The notes: a model not told the origin generated them from the letters alone. 64,000 nt of DNA from Lutjanus erythropterus (GCA_020091685.1 CM034592.1:35006350-35070349); one strand, 5' to 3'. Positions 44,000 to 55,814 are shown, counted from the stretch's first letter. Numbers and translations: made by a program.

Positions 44000-44545
44000 A
44001 TCCTCATCCTCACATGATATGTTTCCGTCTCTGTGTTGACTCTCGGTTGATAGGTTTTCATAAATGTTGCAGCTCGGCTCGAGGGACTGCTGCAGTCATT
44101 GCTGTGCATCAGTGCAGCATAACCGTTTCTCAGTGACTGGTTCTCAGCTCGCCCTCGATCCGCTGTCATAAAACAACATTTCTGAGGTGTTTGGGGACCG
44201 CACACCAGCGTTTGGATCACCTTATGCGTGTGCCCTGATAGTTTAAGAGCATAATTCATGTCAACAACTCGGGCAGGTTTCCTGAATATTTTTAAGTCTG
44301 CTCGACATTGTGCTGATCACAAAGACATATTTTATGAAACAGAACTTCTGAGTCCTGTGAGGGAAGTGTACGAGGAAAAGCTAGTGTAGGATTTCTAACA
44401 TTTCTGGGTCAGATAGCATCCATAAATCTTTCTTATTGAAAATGTCAGCTCTGCCCCACCCCACCTGATTCCTCCTCATTCAAAAGGGAAAAAAAAGTAA
44501 AAAAAGAAATAAACAAAAACCAAAGAAGAAATAAAAGGAGGATTG
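44000..44545. other. No recognised feature
   Basis: Starts with a CTCATATC tandem spot (43986-44010). An 87-codon minus-strand frame has no recognisable motif. A-rich near 44488-44530. Confidence 0.45.
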
Positions 44546-44549
44546 TCTA

Positions 44550-45220
44550 GACATATGTTGCGGAGAGACAGATAATTGAGGCTCTCCGTCCTTGATCTGC
44601 AGATTAAATTTTCATTTACAGAATAAAGTACAAAGCTGAGGAAGAGCCTTCAAAGAGTCTCGGTGAAAGTGATAACACAGCACATATCAACATTCACCTG
44701 ACGTTAGGTAGAATGCCATTATAATATGTGCTGTGCTTTCGTTTCGGGCCAAACGCAATGAAAGCAGTTTTCAACCTTGAGGCCTTGAGCTCGCCTCGCA
44801 GGCTGGCAACTACACTGCCAATTATTTCACCACAGTGTCAAGGTTGCATTCTTTTCACATTCTGAGCACCTCCGTACGCTAATGTCTGCTTACGAGGCTG
44901 CGAGAATTGAACAACACTGTTTTTAATATCAGCCATTTTCATCAACTTAATGTTTGATATTATAATTTTATGTCTCTGTCTGATTGGCACTCGAGGCATT
45001 AAAGTAAATGTCCTTTGTAAAGTGGTGTCAAACGCTGTCCGAGCTGCAGGATTAGACTGAGACGGTGATAAGCGAGCAGGCAGGAGCTAATTAAGTGTTG
45101 CTTATGCCTCCAAGTTGCTTATGCCTCTGAATGCAGTTTCATATATCAGTAATCCTGTATGACCTCGGCCACAGGAGACCGAGGATTGTTGGCTTAGACG
45201 CAGAAAGCTCACTTATATAT
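44550..45220. promoter_or_regulatory. Candidate conserved noncoding block
   Basis: Repeat-free, with CAGATAATTGAGGCTC near 44569, GCAGATTAAATTTTCATTTAC near 44599, GCCATTATAATATGTGC near 44714, GCCAATTATTTCACC near 44817, TGATTGGCACTCGAGGC near 44980 and GCTAATTAAGTG near 45086. No long open frame crosses it, which argues for noncoding function rather than a missed exon. Composition and motif evidence only. Confidence 0.42.
45097..45127 (+). repeat. Tandem 14-base duplication
   Basis: GTTGCTTATGCCTC at 45097-45110 is repeated exactly at 45114-45127, a 17-base period, beside a CTAATTAAG homeodomain-like site. Confidence 0.9.
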
Positions 45221-45229
45221 AGAATGATG

Positions 45230-46435
45230 TAATAGATTTCGCTTTGTCCATTAACAGATCATTTGACACTGTAATTAAAAACAGCTCGCAGTGATGAATT
45301 AATCAATTCCCCTGAGTGGGTTTGTAAGATAAGCTGAGAGCAGTTTCTCTCACACCGGAGAGCAGGAGGTATATGCGCAGTATTTAGATACTTAGGAGAG
45401 GAAACTGACAGAGACTGTGATTCAAGTGACGCTGCAGCTGAATTAGAAGGGCGAGGCAAAGTAAGGAAACAAATAAGGGGCAGAAATAAAGCGAGAAAAA
45501 CAAGCACTTAACTTGCACATCCACAGGCCCCATAGCAGGTTGTTATCATCCCAGATGGTGTGATAGGTCATGTGTGCACATATGTGAGCTTCTGTCAGCA
45601 GCTGGTCTTGCATACTACTAGACCCACAGTTTTGTTTCATCTTAAACCAGAGCCTCTGCAGATTAATTCCACACCTGATTTGTTAAGATCCACTAAATTC
45701 AGGCACCACACAAAATGAAATAATTCCTGTTTTGTTTGCTTTGCTGCAATCTCAGCTAAACGGTCACAAATGAAAGATGCAGACTTCACTACAAAATCGA
45801 TTGTAACTCACTTAGTTCTGAACCGATTTTCATGAAATTTGGGTTCTTATGAATGTGAGAAATTGGACAAGATAGCAGTTACTTGTTGGAATTAAATTCA
45901 GTTACTGGGGGCGTCTAATCAGCTCTGAGCGAAACATTAACTTCCTTGTAATGTTATAAATGAATAACAAAATGTTATAGATAAATAATTTAATTGTCAT
46001 GTTTATTGTTTTCTTGTTTATACAGTTACAATATAAACTTAACGGTCAGTAGCCTGGACTTTCTATGTATCTCAAAGAAAAGGGAGAGTATACTACACAA
46101 AAAAAACACTTTTAAAAACTTTGCAGATAAGGGAAGATAAGAAAAAAAAACTTACACCTTTATATAATATACAAAAAAACCATTCAACCTTTCAAATCTC
46201 CACTGGTTGCATCTGGCAGTTGTGGTGGCATTGCAGTAGGTGCTTCACTATCTGTTGCCTGAAAGACCAATGCTCTCTACTGAGTGCACTCAATTCAGTA
46301 GATTTTTGGCTGCACATTATCTTTTTAATAATGTATTGATCTCTACATAAAAACATGTAAAGATTCAAACATAGAGTAGATAGAATAAATGACAAAACAA
46401 GTTGCACATCTAAGAAAGTACCCTCCCTCTTCTTG
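45230..46435. other. No recognised feature
   Basis: A+T-rich; short overlapping frames without motifs on both strands. Confidence 0.45.
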
Positions 46436-46439
46436 TCAC

Positions 46440-46625
46440 ACTATAACCTATGACCATAAATGTGGACGTCACACTGGAAATCCTGCGCCACATGGACGAC
46501 CCTGCAGGGTCTTCCTGCTCGCCTGCACCACTGGCGTGATAACATAGTGACATGCTCGGGGAGAAGCTCATTATCTAGAAAGCGTGGCATGTGAGCCGCA
46601 GGTTACCTGTGAGCGAAGGTCTGCT
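46440..46625. promoter_or_regulatory. Weak candidate regulatory block
   Basis: Short G+C-richer island in A+T-rich DNA with GAAGCTCATTATCTAGAAAG near 46562. Little else can be said. Confidence 0.2.
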
Positions 46626-46989
46626 GCTCACACTCCAACTCGGTTTCTGCTCTTCCCCTGAAATGTTTGATACTTAGAGAGGTGATGTTTTTTGATTGGT
46701 AACGTGTCACCATTGTGGTGAGACAAATGTGTAGAATTTATATAACATTTATGTAGAGAGAGAAACTTAATGGGTTTTATTTTGAAACATCCCAGTTCAG
46801 TCTCATGAAAATAACCTGCAGTATCAAATATATCTTGGTACAACATACCACAGGAATATTTATACTGAATGTATTTTCATTGTTTTCTGTGGCAGCCAAA
46901 ACATGACTAATGTTTTCATGGTTATGTCACCACAACACAGTGCACTCGGTTAAGTTAGAGAAAGATGATGGTTGCTTGGTTTAATAATG

Positions 46990-47175
46990 AAAGAGATGTA
47001 GCTCAGTTGGTGGTACATGTGCTCCCTGAATGAAGGCTGAGTTCTCAGCAGCAGCCGAGGGTTTTCGATTCCTGCATGTGGCCCTTTGCTGCATGACTTC
47101 CTGCCACTCTCTCACCCACTTCTTCTATAAAACAATCCCGACAAATAATACTAATTATAAAAAAAAAAAAATAAG
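46990..47175 (+). mobile_element. tRNA-derived SINE, near-complete
   Basis: A box TAGCTCAGTTGG (46999-47010), anticodon-side spacer enlarged, B box GTTTTCGATTCC (47061-47072, one base off GGTTCGATTCC), then GCATGTGGCCCTTTGCTGCA and a pyrimidine-rich body, ending in an A-rich tail with AATAATACTAAT and a run of about 13 A at 47160. The same family as the copy at 51351. An old retroposed copy, not a tRNA gene. Confidence 0.85.
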
Positions 47176-47494
47176 CAAAAGGTCAGCTAGATGATTGGAG
47201 GCAGGATGAGGGAGGATGTCATCCCCTTAGCAAAACGACCAAAAGTCATCCCTGTTGTTCAGAGGGGGTTGTTTACTTGAATGGTCTGCCTGACTCATTG
47301 ATTCTTTATCTGACTGAGGTGTTAGTTAGAGTCTATACACCCAACAATATCAGTAGCTTAACTATGCTGTGTGTTGATATGTTCGTGGCGCTGTCCCTGG
47401 TGCTGAAGTAGCAGACAGATTTGTAATTGCGCCTTCTGCTCTCAGTCCCGCCCTTCTGTCAATTTCATCTCGAATCTGTCATATTCTCTCAAAC

Positions 47495-48600
47495 GGGGTT
47501 GTTCAAAGTTTGGAACGGTGGACCCCCCTCAGACAAGCCTTGGGTAAAGGTGCCCCCCTTTCATTCAATTTCAGGATGTCTATGGGATCACGATTATGTC
47601 ATTTGATCCCACAGACACACAACAATTTATTATGATCCCTTAATCTAAACACATGAAAAATAGATGAAACAGTCTGATTATATACAGTATATATGTCAAG
47701 CAATGACTAAACATGATGAATTAAATGTGATGACTTTTTCCTTTTAAAGTCGACGAGCTCTCGATAACATGTACTTCTGCATTCCATATCTGTACAGTTC
47801 GATATCAGAGGGAGAACTGGCCATGTTTAATTTTATAAATCAGCCTGTCTAGTGCTATATGAGTGAACTTGAGAATTAGATTTAAAGAATTTGCGAAAGG
47901 ATGACGGTGAAGGCAAAAACAAATATTTACATATATATAAACAGACATATCTGATGAATATTTATGTCATGTACTGGAAGAATGTTTAGTTTTCTGAACA
48001 GGGGAACTGAGGCCTTGGCGGAGTTTGAGAGAGTTGCCAATCTTAAAAATCTTTTTTACAGCAAATAAAGTTTACGAAGACTGGAGGGGTATGTGTTTCC
48101 CAAAACAATATTACCATAAATCAAATCTGGATAAATCATGGAATAATATAAAGTTAATAAACGAGTGACATTTATAAAACGCCATAGCTTGCTGATGATT
48201 CCCGATGACCTCACAGTTTTGTTATGAACAAATTAATTTCAAAATAATCTCTCATCGACCAAGAAACCTAAAAAACGAGTGAATTGAGCCACGAATAAGT
48301 TGAGCCAGTATAACCTACTGTCGTTACATAACTTCAGACCACACCAGGTACATGAAAAAGGTCTATCCAAAGACATTTATTTATTTCTGACTCTGGCAAA
48401 GTGTGGAAAAAAAACCCAGTAAAAGTTCCCCAATATTGCACCTCTGAACTGTCTCAGATCACAGACATTTAGGCTATTCTGTGTGATCTCCTATTGATAA
48501 CTAATATAAAAACTTCCAGTCACTTCCAGTCACTGAACCTCCTGTTTGAAGCCCCCCTGGGGAGGCCTGCCTCCCACTCTGAAAATCTCTGCTCTAAACT
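47495..48600. mobile_element. Suspected DNA transposon relic with inverted ends
   Basis: Left TTCAAAGTTTGGAACGGTGG followed by ACCCCCCTC, and right AGCCCCCCTGGGGAGGC...CTCTGAAAATCTCTG, are roughly inverted: both read as the 'TCAAAG-TGG-CCCC' type of hAT-like termini. The 1.1 kb interior is A+T-rich, with a C-run GTGCCCCCCTTT near the left end and a CACTTCCAGT direct repeat near 48522. No transposase is readable. Confidence 0.35.
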
Positions 48601-48609
48601 ATATATATA

Positions 48610-49320
48610 TATTATAAATACTCAGTTCTTTACTGTATTGTAGCCTATATTCTCTATAGAGTGGTGTCACATGATCAAAGTGACAAGCAGCTACACGTAG
48701 TTTCAGAAGAGCGAGGGGATCATAGACGCGCTGCTGCCTGTAGTATTCCTATAATATTTCTGTGATCGTACTCCCGCTGGGCCGCCCTCCCCCTCTTAAA
48801 AATTAACAAGTCACCGACTGATGAGCTGGGACGAGTTGACTTTGACGAGTGGGCATCTTTCCCCAACTTTTCAAGGATGTAAATCCCGGTCAGTCTCTGG
48901 TGTTGGTCTTGTGGTTTGTGCACCCAACCATCCACTCAGCTGTCCACTGGACTGTTGCTAGTGAATGTAATCCAGGCAATAATTATAGTGTATTTGTAAA
49001 GAAAATGAGTGAATATAATTTATAGGCTGGACAGACAGAGCAGCCAATTAATTTTAATGGTAAACTGACTCTTTGATTGGCTTTTTTTTTATAGTGTTTT
49101 CCATATATTGTGCCTCATTCCATGTACTGCACACGTTGTTTTATAAATGGTGTGTTATATGTTTCCTTCATGTGACCTGAAACCTTACTTTGTTTAGGAG
49201 AATGCTGGCCTTTGTCATATAAAAGCATATGATTGTTTACCGTAATATAGTTACAGCAGTTCCACTTTATATAAAGCAACTCATGGATTTCATTGAAATC
49301 TGTAATTATATGCAGCAGCA
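48610..49320. other. No recognised feature
   Basis: Mixed sequence; no gene or repeat supported. Confidence 0.45.
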
Positions 49321-49329
49321 CACTCTCAA

Positions 49330-49785
49330 AGAGTCACAGGAGAGACGGCATCCTCGCTCAACCGACTATAGGTGAAACAAATAAACAGTAAACTCTATTC
49401 CCACTTGCAATTGTCTGTGCACTCACCAAAAATGCGGCCTCATTTATACTTTAAATTAGCTTGCATAAATAGGCTGAAGTGTGCCCGGAAAACACAAACA
49501 CAAGACTCCCCGCTGGAAAGGCACAAAGGAGCAGCACAGAACAAAATCTTTTGAAGGGACTCTAAAAGGGAATTAAGCAGGCCTGTCAAAAAATTAAACT
49601 GGCTCCGGTTTGAAAAGGGATTCTTTTAGCTCCTCTCTTCTGCCTCCCCATTCCTTCTCCCAGAATACATGGGGCCCTGCCAAGACACTGCAGTCCACAC
49701 TGCAGATCTTTCTCCCAGAGAGGAAAACCTCACACAGTCTGCTAATACTGCTTATTGTCTTGTAAAGAAAACACTCGCGCAACCA
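49330..49785. promoter_or_regulatory. Candidate conserved noncoding block
   Basis: Repeat-free, with GCCTCATTTATACTTTAAAT near 49437, TTAGCTTGCATAAATAGG near 49456, GGGAATTAAGCAGGCCTGTC near 49568 and TGCTAATACTGC near 49739. It stops directly before an A run (49789-49806). Motif evidence only. Confidence 0.35.
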
Positions 49786-49809
49786 TTTAAAAAAAAAAAA
49801 AAAAAATCC

Positions 49810-50995
49810 AGAATCTAAATATTTGAGCTTGGGGTAAATCAGGCCAGATCATGTCAGTGTAAATCTTATTTTGCATGGATGCACGGATCGTTTTAGTCAT
49901 AGCAGTTTAGCCTGAGCCTGGATTACCAGATTCTTGATTTTCACCTGAACTGACCTTATTTGAGATGCCTTTGCTGAGACGAGTTGACTGCATATTTAAA
50001 TGTATGATTAAAGTGATTCTATAAATAATAATCTTCTATTTTTAACCATGTCCTCTGAGGCTCTCTGTTGCTGTCACAAGACGAAATATTTTTAGTGGTC
50101 AAGATTAGTAACCTCAGGCAGTTATAAAAGACCACATTTCTCCATATACCATTACGACGACGGGTATTTATGGTGGCTGTCTAAACATATTATTTTATTG
50201 TTTTTTTTAAGTCTACTATAGCCATGTTTCCAACAATGTATTTTTATGCACAATTTGATGATCACATGAGAAAAGTGTTCATGTGTTTAATGCGAGATGG
50301 AAACACTAACATGGTGAAAATCATGTTTTTAACCTTATTCACATGTCCATGTGGTGCTTTTCATGAGTTATAGGACATATCAGGGGCGAAATCAGTAGTA
50401 AACGCCACGTCTGAACATTTTTTGCTCTGAAACTGCAGCAAACAAGGGCAGTCTCAAAAAACAGAGCGGGTAGCGCTATGCATATCATTAGCGGCGATGC
50501 CCAGCCGACGAAGCGTTGAGTGTTGACTTCTGCATATCTTCTGCAGCTGTAGTGAACATTTAACTTACATGACTAATCAGCTGTTTCTGGTCTGACAGTC
50601 TCCTCATCGCTCCCGCAGTTAATCACTCAACACAGATCTGATCATCTGACAAATCAGATGCAACTTTCCTGAAAGTAATACATGGATAAAACAGAAGCGT
50701 CACATTTCCATTGTGTTTTCTACCTTGTTTTTACCATCTGAGGTTCAAGTGGTGCTTCTTTAATTACGTCATCTTGTTGCACCCTCTTCTTCTGCAGTGG
50801 TATAATGGTTTTCCAACTGGAGAATCTTCTGCTTTTGTTGATGAACCAACTTGTAGTCTAATGAAACAAGCATTTATTTACATTTTCTTTTGGCAATTTA
50901 CTCAAATTAAAATTTGTGATACATGTGGATGAAAATATAGCAAAGCATACTTGATGATGTAAAGACCAAAGGGTAAAGGAAGCATTTATGTTTGC
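49810..50995. other. No recognised feature
   Basis: A+T-rich. The part near 50220-50710 (CCATGTTTCCAACAATG, AGGACATATCAGGGGCGAAA, GCCGACGAAGCGTTGAGTG) may be a dispersed repeat, but I see no second copy or termini. Confidence 0.4.
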
Positions 50996-50999
50996 CTGG

Positions 51000-51033
51000 T
51001 TTTTTTTTTTTGGTTTTTTTTTGGTTTTTTTTT
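51000..51033. repeat. T-run repeat with GG spacers
   Basis: About 12, 9 and 9 T separated by GG. Could be the decayed poly-A tail of a minus-strand retroposon. Confidence 0.8.
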
Positions 51034-51337
51034 AATATTTTGAGTAATGAGGATGCACCAATAAAAAAAAAATCTCCATATGGAGCTCATTAAAGTCATT
51101 TTAGTGTAATGAAACCTGAGGTCAGGGATCGCTGTGGTGCTAAAAACTGATCCTGTTGCCCGTGACTGAATGAGTTCAACAGAAACACAGGACACACATC
51201 AGTGTCCAGCCCACATGGGCATAAAAAACAATACTTACATTGCAAACAGAGGCTAGAAAAAAACAAACTGAAAGCAAGCAATTACAGTTTGCTGTAGCTC
51301 AAATCATAGTATACCAGATATAAATGTAAGAAATTAA

Positions 51338-51557
51338 ACATACATCATCAGGGGCGCCATGTTAGTTCTGTTGATGGCGCGTTCACCTGATGCACTGAGG
51401 CTGTGAGTCCTCTGCAGCAGGTCTTTGCTGCATCTCATCCCCTCTCTTTCTCCCCCATTTCCTATCATATCTTCAGGTGTACTATCCATTAAAGACACAA
51501 AACGCCCCCTCCAATAATAATAATAATAATGCTAATAATAAAAAACATATATCATCA
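51338..51557 (+). mobile_element. tRNA-derived SINE with target-site duplication
   Basis: Body 51351-51542: degenerate A box (TTAGTTCTGTTGATGG), TGAGGCTGTGAGTCCTCTGC, then directly TTTGCTGCATCTC, so the B-box segment seen in the 46990 copy is deleted. The pyrimidine-rich body and ATTAAAGACACAAAACGCCC lead into an AATAAT microsatellite tail. Flanking 51336-51350 and 51543-51557 are 15-base direct repeats with one mismatch (ACATACATCATCA against ACATATATCATCA), the duplication made by LINE-assisted insertion. Confidence 0.82.
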
Positions 51558-51559
51558 TG

Positions 51560-52640
51560 CATCAATGATAAGCCTTCATCAATGACTGAGCTAACTCAGA
51601 AGCCTTGTATAACAGCAAAAATGAACAATTTATAGACTGCCAACTGTGGTTAACACAGTATTTGAAGAATTTATCAGTATCAGAAACAAATATGAGCCAT
51701 ATTAAATAAATATGGATGATGCATCTCTAAAAACTGAAGCTAAAATATCCCAGATACATCTTTTGCTGGTGACATAATTTGCTGTGATAGTTCCAGGACT
51801 GTGAGGAGAGCTCAGCTGATCATGGTGTGAAACCCCATTTTTAAAGCATCAAACAACTCATTAAAACTGTGCAGAAAAAAAACGAACACTTGAGCAAACA
51901 TCAGCATGATGAGAACAACCTAAAATGACAGAAACCATGTTAGAGAAAAATTTATTTGTCCCATTTGCATTGGCAGGGTTTATAACCTGTACTGCTGCCA
52001 GCCACCAGGGGGCGATCAAGTGTGGCTTCACTTTTGGGGAGCTCTCATGTTCTATATATTTATAATTGTCAATGCTCTGAAATATTTGAAATAAAACTTT
52101 TTGAAACTTTTTGTGGGTTAGAGTTGAGTTCTAGAATCGAGGAATCTAACCACCTCTTCAAACTCGACTCTGCTTCATTTTTTATATTGAAGATTTTGAG
52201 GTTATCTGACATGCAGTATGTGGGTGAAAAAAATATCTTCACTCCCAACTGGTAGAAGTTGGGTTCAGCTATATTTTAGTATTTCCTAAAGCAACAAGAA
52301 ATTGAGAAAAATGACATACTCACGCATAGTATAAAGGTAATATATATATAAAAAAGTATCTTCTATTTGTTCAAAGAAACCTCTATTTTTTTCTGATTGT
52401 CTTCATTATATTTTGTACAGTAACTATTATCAGGCTTGATTATTTATCTGTGCCTTCTGTATAGTAGCCTATCTCTGCATAATTACTGTTACCAAAATAT
52501 AAAAACGGAAAACCTCAACAGGCTCAAAAAACAAAAATGTGCTAAGCAGTGCATAAGTAATGTTTGTGTGTCCAGAGACACACACAGTGTTGAAGCTTTG
52601 CATGAAGTAAAACTAAAGTTCTAAATTGCTCTGAGAATTA
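51560..52640. other. No recognised feature
   Basis: A+T-rich; short TA repeats near 52340. No gene supported. Confidence 0.45.
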
Positions 52641-52649
52641 GCTTGTCCA

Positions 52650-53560
52650 AACATGTCAGTGGACTCAGTTAGACATCCAATTACAGCTGCTGCTCTCCCA
52701 GGGCTATCGGTTGTAACAACTTTTATTAACTACTCTCTTATGAAAAATGAATCCGAACATTCTGCAAATCCTCGCCAGATTGGCGAGGGGTCAGGGTTGA
52801 CGTCTAATCCCATTCGAAAGGTTCCTTCCTTTTCGTGGGACGACAGTCATGACAGCCTGCACGGAGCTCTCACCAGCAGCTTAGGAGAAGAATTAGATAA
52901 GTGGCAGTTGCATGAAAACATGCAATAGAGCATGTCTCAGCTAAGCTGTCATAAAAAGCGTCAGTGAAAGCCCCTCATTGTACGTTATTGGACATGGAAT
53001 ATCCATCTCAGCTGGAGCCGCCCCTTCTCTGCTTTCCTCCCCCTGCCAGACGGCGATTAGATCAGTTTAGTGGCGAGGTGCCCGAATGCCGCCAGAGATG
53101 CAAATTTTGTTTTTCTTTTTGCTTTTCGCCCCTTGTAGTCTTTCCTGTCTGCATTTTGTCATGTGACGGTTAGTTCTTCATGGGTGACTCACTTGCATGG
53201 ACAGTGTTTTACCATGCCCAGATTAAGCAGCCTTGTTCTCTTTCATGCTGTGTGACTGGGCTCCTCTTTATGCTTGCTCTTCCCCGTTCCCACGCGTTGT
53301 GCTGCACATTTATTATTTATGAATGCATGCAAAGCTACTTCTGCTGAAGCAAATGGAATGGGAACCCTGCCTTGCTCCAGTGTAAATAATGCATTTGGCA
53401 CGAACTTGCAGTCTTTCAAAGGTATTGGTGGACTTTTCGATGGCGGAGCAGCACAGTGTTGTCTCGGGGCCCCGGTGTGAATACTGGCCCGTGTCCCAAA
53501 GTGTTGCCCTTTAGAGCCACTGGCACACACTCTGCTGTCCTAAAGGGGGGCTAATGAGGT
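52650..53560. promoter_or_regulatory. Candidate conserved noncoding block
   Basis: The longest repeat-free, balanced-composition stretch of the right half. Motifs: CATCCAATTACAGCTGC near 52674, ATTAACTACTC near 52725, GAGATGCAAATTTTG (POU octamer ATGCAAAT, near 53096), TTTATTATTTATGAATGCATG near 53310 and CCAGTGTAAATAATGC near 53377. A 91-codon frame (52653-52928) and frames open on both strands at 53243-53530 exist, without known domains. I favour enhancer-type sequence; an unrecognised exon is possible but less likely. Confidence 0.43.
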
Positions 53561-53623
53561 GCAGTACAGTAGTTCCAAGTTATTTTTTTTGACCCTGCAC
53601 TTATTATGATGCAGAACAGAGTC

Positions 53624-53626
<3 letters not shown>

Positions 53627-53653
<27 letters not shown>
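53627..53653. repeat. (CAG)9 trinucleotide repeat
   Basis: Nine uninterrupted CAG units. No open frame of note spans it, so it is not a polyglutamine exon as far as can be seen. Confidence 0.97.
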
Positions 53654-53655
<2 letters not shown>

Positions 53656-53854
53656 TGGGGACTCATTATTTAAGTGCTACTATGACTGGTAAGGGTGGCT
53701 TGTTTTCCTAGAAAGCTCTTCTGTACCACAATCTGGCCGTGAATGCAGCAACACTAGCGAGTCTCGCCTCTGAGAACAACAAAACAAACTTTCTGCTCCC
53801 AGCAATCAAAACTGATTGAACTGTAACGGAGCCATCGCCCCTGGTTGGTCTGAA

Positions 53855-54399
53855 TTAAAGGGATAGTTAGGATTACTGTGGGGGTGTATGAGGTGCTCGC
53901 TGGTGTTCAGTGGATGGCAGGCAGCTAGTAAGGAGAAACGGAGAGGAGTGCCAGCACAGAAGCTAAGCAATGTACTACTGTGGACAGGGTCAGGTAATTT
54001 GGATTCACCAAAGTTGCACAAAACTCAAACAAACTAACAAACCAAGGCAACAGTAGACCAGAAACTCCCATGTTCTGCAAGATAAAATGACTGATTTCAA
54101 CCATGGAGTTTGGATGATTTGGAGAGAGCTTATAAAACAGTGGTTTCCTGTTGGAAAAGGCTGTCTGACATTAAGGTAAAAATATTCTAAATATAGCATG
54201 CACATGAACTGATATTGATTTTTCTTTTAAGTGGCTAAAATACATTTCACTGCTGATCGTGTCCACAGGGATTGCTTAGCTTCCTTCACCGGCACTCCTG
54301 CTGCCTCTCTAAACCAGGGGTGTGGTGACTACTGTTACACTGACTATGGATAAGTACCTCATCCAACCCCACTTCAAGTAATCCAAACTATCCCTTTAA
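53855..54399 (+). mobile_element. Foldback element, copy F5 (shortened)
   Basis: Termini TTAAAGGGATAGTTAGGATT and AATCCAAACTATCCCTTTAA are inverted matches with TTAA at both outer edges. It follows F3 in order (GTGGATGGCAGGCAGC, GAAGCTAAGCAATGTACTA, GGATTCACCAAAGTTG, ATTGCTTAGCTTCCTTCACC). The left arm of the central palindrome is missing: after CTGTGGACAGGGTCAGGTAA it jumps to GGATTCACCAAAG, so it is 545 rather than 876 bases. Confidence 0.85.
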
Positions 54400-54404
54400 T
54401 GCAG

Positions 54405-55700
54405 AGGACCGCTCCACTCCCATCCACTCGGTACCTCGCTTTATTAGACTCTTATTTCCTTTTACAGCTCATCTCTAGAGTTGAAATTGACCTATTTCAG
54501 AGTCAGTACAGTAAGTGCTGAAGTGCGGCGTGCCGCTCACTGAATAAAGGGGTGACATCATGAAGCTGTCACTTTTCTGAGAGACACACACCACTCACTT
54601 TAATGTCTGTGAAGAATGTAGGACAGGAAAAGTTTGGCTCCAGTGAAACTCACAGAGCTGCACTGGCCAAGGTTTGGTTTCAGTGATGGGATGGAGGCAA
54701 GTAAATTAGAGGTTTTGTGGTCGTGTGGTTAATTTTGTCAACGTGTTCTCGCTGTATGCTGCCATCAAGGGTGAAAAAGGGAGGGGTTTCTTGAACAATG
54801 GTTGCATAAAACATGCTTGTGGTCACGGTTACAGATTACACGGTTATGTAGATCTAGATCATTCCTGTTCTCTCCTATAATCGTTCTTTTTCATACAAGG
54901 CAACATGTGGAAAACAAAGCTCAAACTACAGTAATTCTATTGTTTGTTTTTTTACTGAACTCCCATGATATTTTGGCTCGCGGTAACCCATCTGCTTCCA
55001 GCTGCTACCTGATGCTGGTGGTGAGTGCACATTGAAAGCATGACTGGAAAAAGAAAGTAATTTTCTGTCAATGAAAAACATAATCTGAAGCAATATTGTA
55101 TCAGAAGGCTAGAAGTGGTACTCTTTTACACTGAGTTAGACGATACCCTGGCCTGAACTTTGACAAAAACATAGGATTATGTGTGTTCCAGATTGAACAT
55201 TACCTCTCTAAGGCCAGGATCAGACTACACAGTTTTTTTGTCTTTTGAGGTGATCCCAGTGTCAAATTGGTTTCTCATAGAGTCATAAATTGTTGCAGTG
55301 ACTTGGTGGACAGATGTGGCTGACAACGTATTGGACTTAATGTATGAAATCATGGTTTTATGGATGAATGAATGAATTATTTGGACCTGTCCATTGTTAC
55401 ACTGTTTAGAGGGTAATGTGGCACCCATAGATGTGGTCATTGTTGGTTCATTAAAAAATAAATCCTCTTTAACTTCCCATGTTTAAAGTCCAACCACTTC
55501 AACCTCACAGATTCTGAAATGGTTAAAAGTTGTCTGGTGTCCCTCGTGTGAGCACTTCTCACACCCACTGCTTCTTCTGTTCCCAAAAACCCATGACAGT
55601 CAGCATTTTTTCTGCATGATCATTGGTTAATTGTGCAAATGCTACATAGAATACTTTAAAAATGACATTAGATGGGGGTCCTGATGTCCTGATAGCCACA
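54405..55700. other. No recognised feature
   Basis: Mixed A+T-rich sequence without a supported gene or repeat. Confidence 0.45.
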
Positions 55701-55719
55701 TGGCTTGGGCACATACAGT

Positions 55720-55806
55720 CCCCTCTTCAATGCTTCACTTCTCTTCAGCTCTCTCAACCTTCATTTCCTGTCTCTCTCTGTGTTGTCCACTGCCCAATAA
55801 AGATGA
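55720..55806 (+). mobile_element. SINE 3' fragment (possible)
   Basis: Pyrimidine-rich CATTTCCTGTCTCTCTCTG followed by GTCCACTGCCCAATAAAGA resembles the body and AATAAAG tail of the SINE family at 46990 and 51351. No head is present. It lies directly beside the TTAA MITE at 55815. Confidence 0.5.
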
Positions 55807-55814
55807 AATTAACA

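Noticed and set aside
46990..47075. Possible tRNA gene (good A box, near-good B box)
   Set aside because: The A-to-B spacing is too long, no cloverleaf can be formed, and the sequence continues into a SINE body and A-rich tail.
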